The notes beneath the pieces were generated by a model. The model saw nothing but the letters and a program-made list of their open reading frames with translations. It was not told the DNA's origin and did no database searches. Made by a program: the position numbers and the translations under genes. A stretch of 9,976 nt of DNA, from assembly GCA_002315885.1 (NCBI GenBank), contig DCIO01000103.1, forward strand, positions 1-9,976, in the 5' to 3' direction. Positions within the stretch are counted from its first letter, which is position 1; each line of letters begins with the position of its first letter. Source of the stretch: Lentisphaeria bacterium UBA1724. Lineage in GTDB: Bacteria; Verrucomicrobiota; Lentisphaeria; Oligosphaerales; Oligosphaeraceae. Below, one piece after another: positions 6,228-9,976 of the stretch.

Positions 6228-8141
6228 ATGTCATCCACAATGCCCAAGCTCATCACAGGAATCCTAGCACATGTTGACGCAGGGAAAACCACGCTGTCGG
6301 AAAGCCTGCTGTACAAATGTGGAGTAATCCGCACTCTGGGACGCGTGGATACCAAAGACGCCTTTTTGGACCACAATCCCATCGAGCGTCAGCGGGGAAT
6401 CACCATCTTTTCAAAGCAGGCAAATCTCTCCGAGGCAATCACTTTGATTGATACTCCTGGACACGTGGATTTCAGCGCAGAGATGGAACGAACCCTCTCC
6501 GTCCTGGACTGCGCGATTCTCCTGATCAATGCCAGCAACGGCATTCAGAGCCACACCAGGACGCTGTGGAATTTGCTTGAGAGCTACCAAATCCCCACCG
6601 TGATTTTCGTCAACAAGATGGATCTGCCCGACACCAATCGGGAGAGGCTGCTGGCGAAATTGCAAAAGGGCCTCAGCGCAGGAGTGGTAGACTTCTCCCA
6701 CGGGTGTATCTCGGGGGCGGATTTCAATGAACAGATATCTGGCTTGGATGACGCACTTCTGGGAAAATATCTGGAGGGTTATGTCCCAGATAGAAATGAC
6801 ATATCCCGCCTAGTGTCAGAGCGCAAGTTGTTTCCCTGTATCTTCGGTTCCGCCTTGAAACTTGATGGTGTTGACGACCTGCTGGACGTCTTGGGCACGT
6901 ACTTCACCGTACCGCAAATGGGCGATGAGTTTGGTGCATTGGTCTATAAGATTTCGACGGACCACCAGGGGAACCGCCTGACGCACCTGAAAGTCACGGG
7001 CGGGACTCTGAAGGCCAAGGAATTTCTTGGAGAAGAGAAAATCAACGAAATACGCCAATACAACGGCGAGAAATTCGAGCAGGTCAGTGAGGTCGGCGCG
7101 GGAGAACTCTGCACCGTGTCGGGGCTGAAGGAGTCCTTTGCGGGCAAGGCATACGGTTCAGCGCGGCACGTAGCGGATTACAAGCTGGAGCCCGCCTTGA
7201 TCTACGCAGTCAATATCCCTGATGGCCTTGACACCACGAGGATGCTCCAGATTCTGCGGAAACTGGAGGACGAGTTGCCCGAAATTCACGTATCATATTC
7301 CGAGCAGGAGCACGAGATTCACCTCATGCTGATGGGAGTCGTGCAGACCGAGGTCATCAAGAACATCCTGCAGGAACGATATGGCATTGAGGTGACCTTC
7401 GGGGAGGGACGCATTGCCTACAAAGAGACCATCCTGGAACCCGTGGTCGGCGTGGGGCATTACGAACCCCTGAAGCATTACGCGGAAGTCCATCTGAAAA
7501 TGTCCCCCCTGCCCTGCGGAAGCGGCTTGCATTTTGTCTGCAACTTGAGCGTCGAGGAATTGGATACCAACTGGCAGCGATTGATTCTCACCCATCTGCA
7601 GGAAAAGACCCATGTGGGCGTTCTCACGGGAAGCCCAATCACCGATATGGAAATCGAAATAATCGCGGGACGCAATCACCTGAAACACACCGAGGGCGGC
7701 GATTTCCGACAATCCACCTACCGCGCCATCCGTCAAGGGCTGATGGGCGCAAAATCCATACTCCTCGAACCGATTTATGCCTACGAGGCGGTCGTGCCAA
7801 ATCTCTGCGTCGGACGATTCATGGCTGACCTCAATAAAATGCACGGCACCTGCACACTGGACGAGACCACCGAGGAGTTTTCCACTCTGCGGGGAAGGGT
7901 CCCCGTGGCGACCATGCAGAATTACCTGAACGATCTGCGGGCATATACCAAAGGACAGGGCGTGCTGAGCATGGTGGTATGCGGCTACGAGCCATGCCAC
8001 AACCAGGATGAGGTGCTAACCACACGGGGCTATAACCCCGATGCAGATATGGACAACCCATCATCCAGCATCTTCTGCGCACACGGCGCCGGCTTCCTGG
8101 TCCCCTGGAATATGGTGAAAGAATACCAGGATATCAAATGA
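6228..8141 (+). CDS. TetM/EF-G-like translational GTPase (ribosomal protection-like protein)
   Basis: This encodes 637 residues, the length of Tet(M). GTPase motifs are complete: G1 AHVDAGKT (14-21), G2 RGIT (56-59), G3 DTPGH (75-79), G4 NKMD (129-132) and G5 GSAL (207-210). EF-G-like domains II-V follow, with YSEQEHEIHLMLMGVVQTEV in the domain III region and SPLPCGSGLHF in domain IV. The C-terminus reads NPSSSIFCAHGAGFLVPW, a tail typical of chromosomal TetM/TetW-like proteins of anaerobes rather than of Tet(M)/Tet(O). It should bind the ribosome and hydrolyse GTP. Whether it dislodges tetracycline is not shown, and databases often name such paralogues as resistance genes. The start is ambiguous: ATG 6228 or ATG 6240 (MPKLITGILAHV, closer to family N-termini), neither with a good ribosome site. 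Confidence 0.88.
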   Translation: MSSTMPKLITGILAHVDAGKTTLSESLLYKCGVIRTLGRVDTKDAFLDHNPIERQRGITIFSKQANLSEAITLIDTPGHVDFSAEMERTLSVLDCAILLINASNGIQSHTRTLWNLLESYQIPTVIFVNKMDLPDTNRERLLAKLQKGLSAGVVDFSHGCISGADFNEQISGLDDALLGKYLEGYVPDRNDISRLVSERKLFPCIFGSALKLDGVDDLLDVLGTYFTVPQMGDEFGALVYKISTDHQGNRLTHLKVTGGTLKAKEFLGEEKINEIRQYNGEKFEQVSEVGAGELCTVSGLKESFAGKAYGSARHVADYKLEPALIYAVNIPDGLDTTRMLQILRKLEDELPEIHVSYSEQEHEIHLMLMGVVQTEVIKNILQERYGIEVTFGEGRIAYKETILEPVVGVGHYEPLKHYAEVHLKMSPLPCGSGLHFVCNLSVEELDTNWQRLILTHLQEKTHVGVLTGSPITDMEIEIIAGRNHLKHTEGGDFRQSTYRAIRQGLMGAKSILLEPIYAYEAVVPNLCVGRFMADLNKMHGTCTLDETTEEFSTLRGRVPVATMQNYLNDLRAYTKGQGVLSMVVCGYEPCHNQDEVLTTRGYNPDADMDNPSSSIFCAHGAGFLVPWNMVKEYQDIK

Positions 8142-8148
8142 ACTCTCG

Positions 8149-8170
8149 GCTTTTGACAGCCTAGATTTTT
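8149..8170 (+). terminator. Weak terminator-like hairpin after the GTPase gene
   Basis: GGCT and AGCC (8149-8161 region) form a 4 bp stem around TTTGAC, followed a few bases later by ATTTTT (8165-8170). The position, 8 bp after the stop at 8141, fits a terminator, but the stem is short. The longer hairpin at 8172-8208 may also contribute. Confidence 0.35.
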
Positions 8171-8171
8171 C

Positions 8172-8208
8172 ACACAAATAAGCAGGCTGACTTGCTTGCA
8201 ATTTGTGT
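8172..8208. repeat. Imperfect hairpin, 13 bp
   Basis: ACACAAAT (8172-8179) pairs perfectly with ATTTGTGT (8201-8208). Inside it AAGCA (8180-8184) pairs with TGCTT (8193-8197) around an 8-base loop, with a 3-base bulge GCA on the right arm. It is flanked by TTTTT on the left and AAAA on the right, so transcripts from either strand carry an A/U tract near the stem. Confidence 0.55.
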
Positions 8209-8231
8209 AAAATAGGGCATTGTATGTCTTG

Positions 8232-8295
8232 TCGACCGCTTGGAACTTCTATGGTGGCCTGGGGGCAACCCAAAAGAAGTTAACCATAAGGTCGA
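8232..8295 (+). other. Possible structured RNA or cruciform element
   Basis: Nested complementary segments build one long interrupted stem. TCGACC (8232-8237) pairs with GGTCGA (8290-8295), TGG (8241-8243) with CCA (8284-8286), AACTTCT (8244-8250) with AGAAGTT (8275-8281), and TGGG (8260-8263) with CCCA (8269-8272). That is about 20 pairs in 64 bases in a stretch with no coding sequence. I do not recognise it as a known riboswitch or small RNA. A decayed mobile element end is an alternative. Confidence 0.4.
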
Positions 8296-8347
8296 TTATT
8301 TCACGTTATTGGGTGGCTGCGAATTACACGCATTGAGAATTCTTTGA

Positions 8348-8425
8348 CTATCAGATTTGCATCAACGGATGCAAGACGTTTCGCATGACAGCCATCAGAA
8401 CCGCCTTACTATGTTCCTGCAGGAC
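8348..8425 (+). pseudogene. Relic of a second metallophosphoesterase (N-terminal piece)
   Basis: The frame from 8348 reads LSDLHQRMQDVSHDSHQNRL and TMFLQ, aligning without gaps to residues 6-30 of the intact enzyme at 683 (17 of 25 residues identical by my count). The DNA matches 698-772 at about 56 of 75 positions. The metal-binding SDLH block is kept, but similarity fades after about 8425 and the frame ends at a TGA near 8474. The rest of the gene is missing. A possible further scrap at 8516-8561 shares GCGGCCC, TGAG and GAGAATGCC in the same order as 934-964, but that is weak. This is a diverged, dead copy and not a recent duplicate. Confidence 0.78.
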
Positions 8426-8594
8426 AGGAAGACCGTGGTAACTATTGCCAAAATTGTGGCAATGTGCGGAATTTGTTGAAGACAAAAAACAGGACTCCCC
8501 AACTCCGATGTGCCGGCGGCCCGGAATGAGCCTCCGAGATTCTTTCCAGGACGAGAATGCCATCTAGGGGAATTCTACATCAAACTGTGTTTTC
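8426..8594. other. Non-coding stretch before the DUF1016 gene
   Basis: No gene is supported here. It probably contains eroded remains of the metallophosphoesterase relic that starts at 8348. The upstream ATG at 8557 falls inside this stretch and has no ribosome site, so it is not taken as the start of the next gene. Confidence 0.5.
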
Positions 8595-8607
8595 GGGAGG
8601 AAATAGT

Positions 8608-9678
8608 ATGACAGACAAACTAACAATGAATGCACCACAGACTCGCTCCATGGATACGCTGTATCGTTCCGTGTGCCGTATCATAGAAGGCGCACGACAA
8701 TTTGTCTCCATTACAGCCAATACAGCGCTAGTCAAGCAAAATTGGGAAATTGGTCGCCTTATCGTAGAAGATGAACAGGGTGGGAAACGAAAGGCTGACT
8801 ACGGAAAGGCACAACTGGAAAAATTGGCCCAACGCTTGACATCGCAGTATGGGAATGGGTATACCCTGACCAATTTGAAATACATGCGCCAATTCTATCT
8901 GGCCTTTCCAATTGGTCACGCACTGCGTGACGAATTAAGCTGGACTCATTACCGCATCATCATGCGAGAACACACAATGGAGGGACGCGAGTGGTATATG
9001 AACGAATGCGTTGCCTGCGGATGGAGTTCAAGAGAACTAGAGCGCCAAGTCTCAACGCAGGCTTATGGGCGCTTGCTTGCCACAGTGAACCCCGACCATA
9101 GAAAGAAACACCAGGAAGCACCCAAGACCTCATTGCCCGAAAAAACGAAATCGCTAGTTCCCGCTGATTTCATCAAGAACCCCATGATTCTTGAATTTTT
9201 GTCTTTGCCAGACGACATCAAACTCCGTGAGACAAAGCTGGAATCCGCCATTCTATCCCATCTCAAAGAAATTCTGATGGAGCTAGGCCGTGGCTTTTGT
9301 TTTGTGGCACGCCAAAAACATCTTCATTCTGGCGCGGACGATTACTTTGTTGACCTGGTATTCTATAACTGCATTCTGAAATGCTATTTTCTCATTGATT
9401 TGAAAATGGGAAAAGTTACTCACAACGATGTGGGGCAAATGGATATGTACCGCCGAATGTATGATGATCTTGTCTGCCAACCGGATGACAATCCGACCAT
9501 CGGCATCGTCATGTGTGATGAAACGGACCCCAATATCGCCAAATACTCTGTCCTGAGTGGCAATGATAAATTGTATGCCGTGAAGTACAGCACTGTCATG
9601 CCCTCAAATGAAATCCTTTGCAGAGAGATAGCCAATCAGAAAGAACAGTTCCACCTCCAAATGCATGAGGCGACATGA
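8608..9678 (+). CDS. DUF1016/YhcG-family PD-(D/E)XK nuclease
   Basis: This encodes 356 residues from ATG 8608, chosen because GGGAGG (8595-8600) lies 7 bp upstream; the in-frame ATG at 8557 lacks a site and adds 17 atypical residues. The N-terminal domain (residues 12-160) has QNWEIGRLIVEDEQGGKRKA, YGKAQLEKLAQRLTSQYG and LSWTHYRIIMR, the DUF1016 N-terminal hallmarks. The C-terminal nuclease domain (about 183-345) has DDYFVDLVFYNCILKCYFLI, DLKMGKVTHNDVGQMDMY and YD, with E212, D249, D264 and K266 as likely active-site residues. The family is thought to act on DNA and is often found in defence and restriction clusters; its biological role is not settled. Asp rather than Glu precedes xK, which I recall as common in one branch of the family. 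It stands alone, downstream of the metallophosphoesterase relic. Confidence 0.9.
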   Translation: MTDKLTMNAPQTRSMDTLYRSVCRIIEGARQFVSITANTALVKQNWEIGRLIVEDEQGGKRKADYGKAQLEKLAQRLTSQYGNGYTLTNLKYMRQFYLAFPIGHALRDELSWTHYRIIMREHTMEGREWYMNECVACGWSSRELERQVSTQAYGRLLATVNPDHRKKHQEAPKTSLPEKTKSLVPADFIKNPMILEFLSLPDDIKLRETKLESAILSHLKEILMELGRGFCFVARQKHLHSGADDYFVDLVFYNCILKCYFLIDLKMGKVTHNDVGQMDMYRRMYDDLVCQPDDNPTIGIVMCDETDPNIAKYSVLSGNDKLYAVKYSTVMPSNEILCREIANQKEQFHLQMHEAT

Positions 9679-9976
9679 TGTTGATAAAAAGCAATACCCC
9701 GACAGGCTTATTTCTCTGTGTGCTTCACCAGTAGGTGGCATTGGAACATGAGATTTTCCGTGTAAACAATGACTACAGGAAAGCGGCAAGTATCTGACGA
9801 TGGCAGGAAAGAAGACCGAATTGGAAGACTACTGCAGGACTGATGTTTTGTCTAATCGCGTAAACACCCAACTGGGATGACGAACACGCCATCGGGACGT
9901 CTATAGCCATACTGCGTAGCGGTGAGCACGATCTTCAAATCAGGAAGACTATTTCACTTGAGTGATTTGTGGTATT
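9679..9976. other. Terminal stretch with no convincing gene
   Basis: No long frame or clear terminator is seen. Short frames such as 9800-9880 (+) lack a ribosome site and any recognised motif. The only protein-like signal is the minus-strand piece listed at 9852-9953. Confidence 0.5.
9852..9953 (-). pseudogene. Possible C-terminal relic of an unidentified protein
   Basis: One minus-strand frame of 33 codons reads LPDLKIVLTATQYGYRRPDG and then VFVIPVGCLRD before a stop at 9852-9854. It looks like the ordered beta-strand end of a real protein rather than random sequence. An in-frame TGA just upstream (near 9954) cuts it off from any start. It resembles in style the C-termini of some AAA-type ATPases of accessory regions, but I cannot name the family. 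It may be the decayed end of a gene whose body lies beyond the window. Confidence 0.35.

Noticed and set aside
6049..6240. 63-residue minus-strand frame upstream of the acetyltransferase
   Set aside because: It overlaps the start of the GTPase gene and shows no recognisable motif or ribosome site.
7293..8000. 235-residue minus-strand frame inside the GTPase gene
   Set aside because: It is a histidine-rich, motif-free shadow of the well-conserved plus-strand frame.
8172..8208. Insertion-sequence terminal repeat or integron attC site
   Set aside because: No transposase, integrase or matching distal repeat is visible, and the core-site features of attC are absent.
8557..8607. Upstream start for the DUF1016 gene
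   Set aside because: There is no ribosome site, it falls in relic sequence, and the added residues are unlike family N-termini.
9800..9880. 26-residue frame MAGKKTELEDYC...
   Set aside because: It is too short, with no ribosome site, no family match and no conserved context.
1..9976. tRNA or rRNA gene as an island integration site
   Set aside because: I saw no cloverleaf with a CCA end or conserved T-loop and no rRNA-like sequence on either strand.

Overview
This is a bacterial accessory region of medium GC content. Most genes have clear Shine-Dalgarno sites and several sit in tightly coupled stop/start overlaps. I cannot name the species. The gene set (a short-form flavin reductase, a TetM-like EF-G paralogue, RhuM, HipBA and a DUF1016/YhcG nuclease) fits an anaerobic gut or rumen bacterium, for example a clostridial or Verrucomicrobiota/Lentisphaerota lineage, but this is a guess from gene content.

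Layout. Positions 1-1456 (+) hold the tail of an ASCH-domain protein, a flavin reductase broken by an internal deletion, and an intact metallophosphoesterase, joined by ATGA overlaps. Positions 1459-2880 (+) hold two RhuM-family genes in tandem: an N-terminal fragment that ends in a palindrome-rich 100 bp segment, then a full-length gene. Positions 2917-4182 (+) hold an AT-richer, unrecognised 421-residue protein with a D...ExK nuclease-like motif and a probable C-terminal helix-turn-helix. Positions 4183-4433 hold two hairpins between convergent genes. Positions 4434-5266 (-) hold a hipBA locus: hipB looks intact and has its own promoter flanked by two inverted-repeat operators, while hipA has lost most of its coding sequence and is frameshifted. 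Positions 5467-6033 (-) encode a GNAT acetyltransferase. Positions 6228-8141 (+) encode a TetM/EF-G-like ribosomal GTPase. Positions 8142-8607 hold hairpins, a possible structured RNA and a relic of a second metallophosphoesterase. Positions 8608-9678 (+) encode a DUF1016/YhcG-type PD-(D/E)XK nuclease. The last 300 bp hold no convincing gene, only a possible relic on the minus strand.

Interpretation. The region reads as a decaying defence or toxin-antitoxin-type island. RhuM, HipBA, DUF1016 and the orphan nuclease-like protein are all families commonly found in such islands. Three genes (flavin reductase, first RhuM, hipA) are damaged by losses that leave both gene ends or one clean end, and a metallophosphoesterase copy or relic lies at each side of the island. 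The best candidate for something undescribed is the 2917-4182 protein, possibly working with the intact RhuM gene just upstream.
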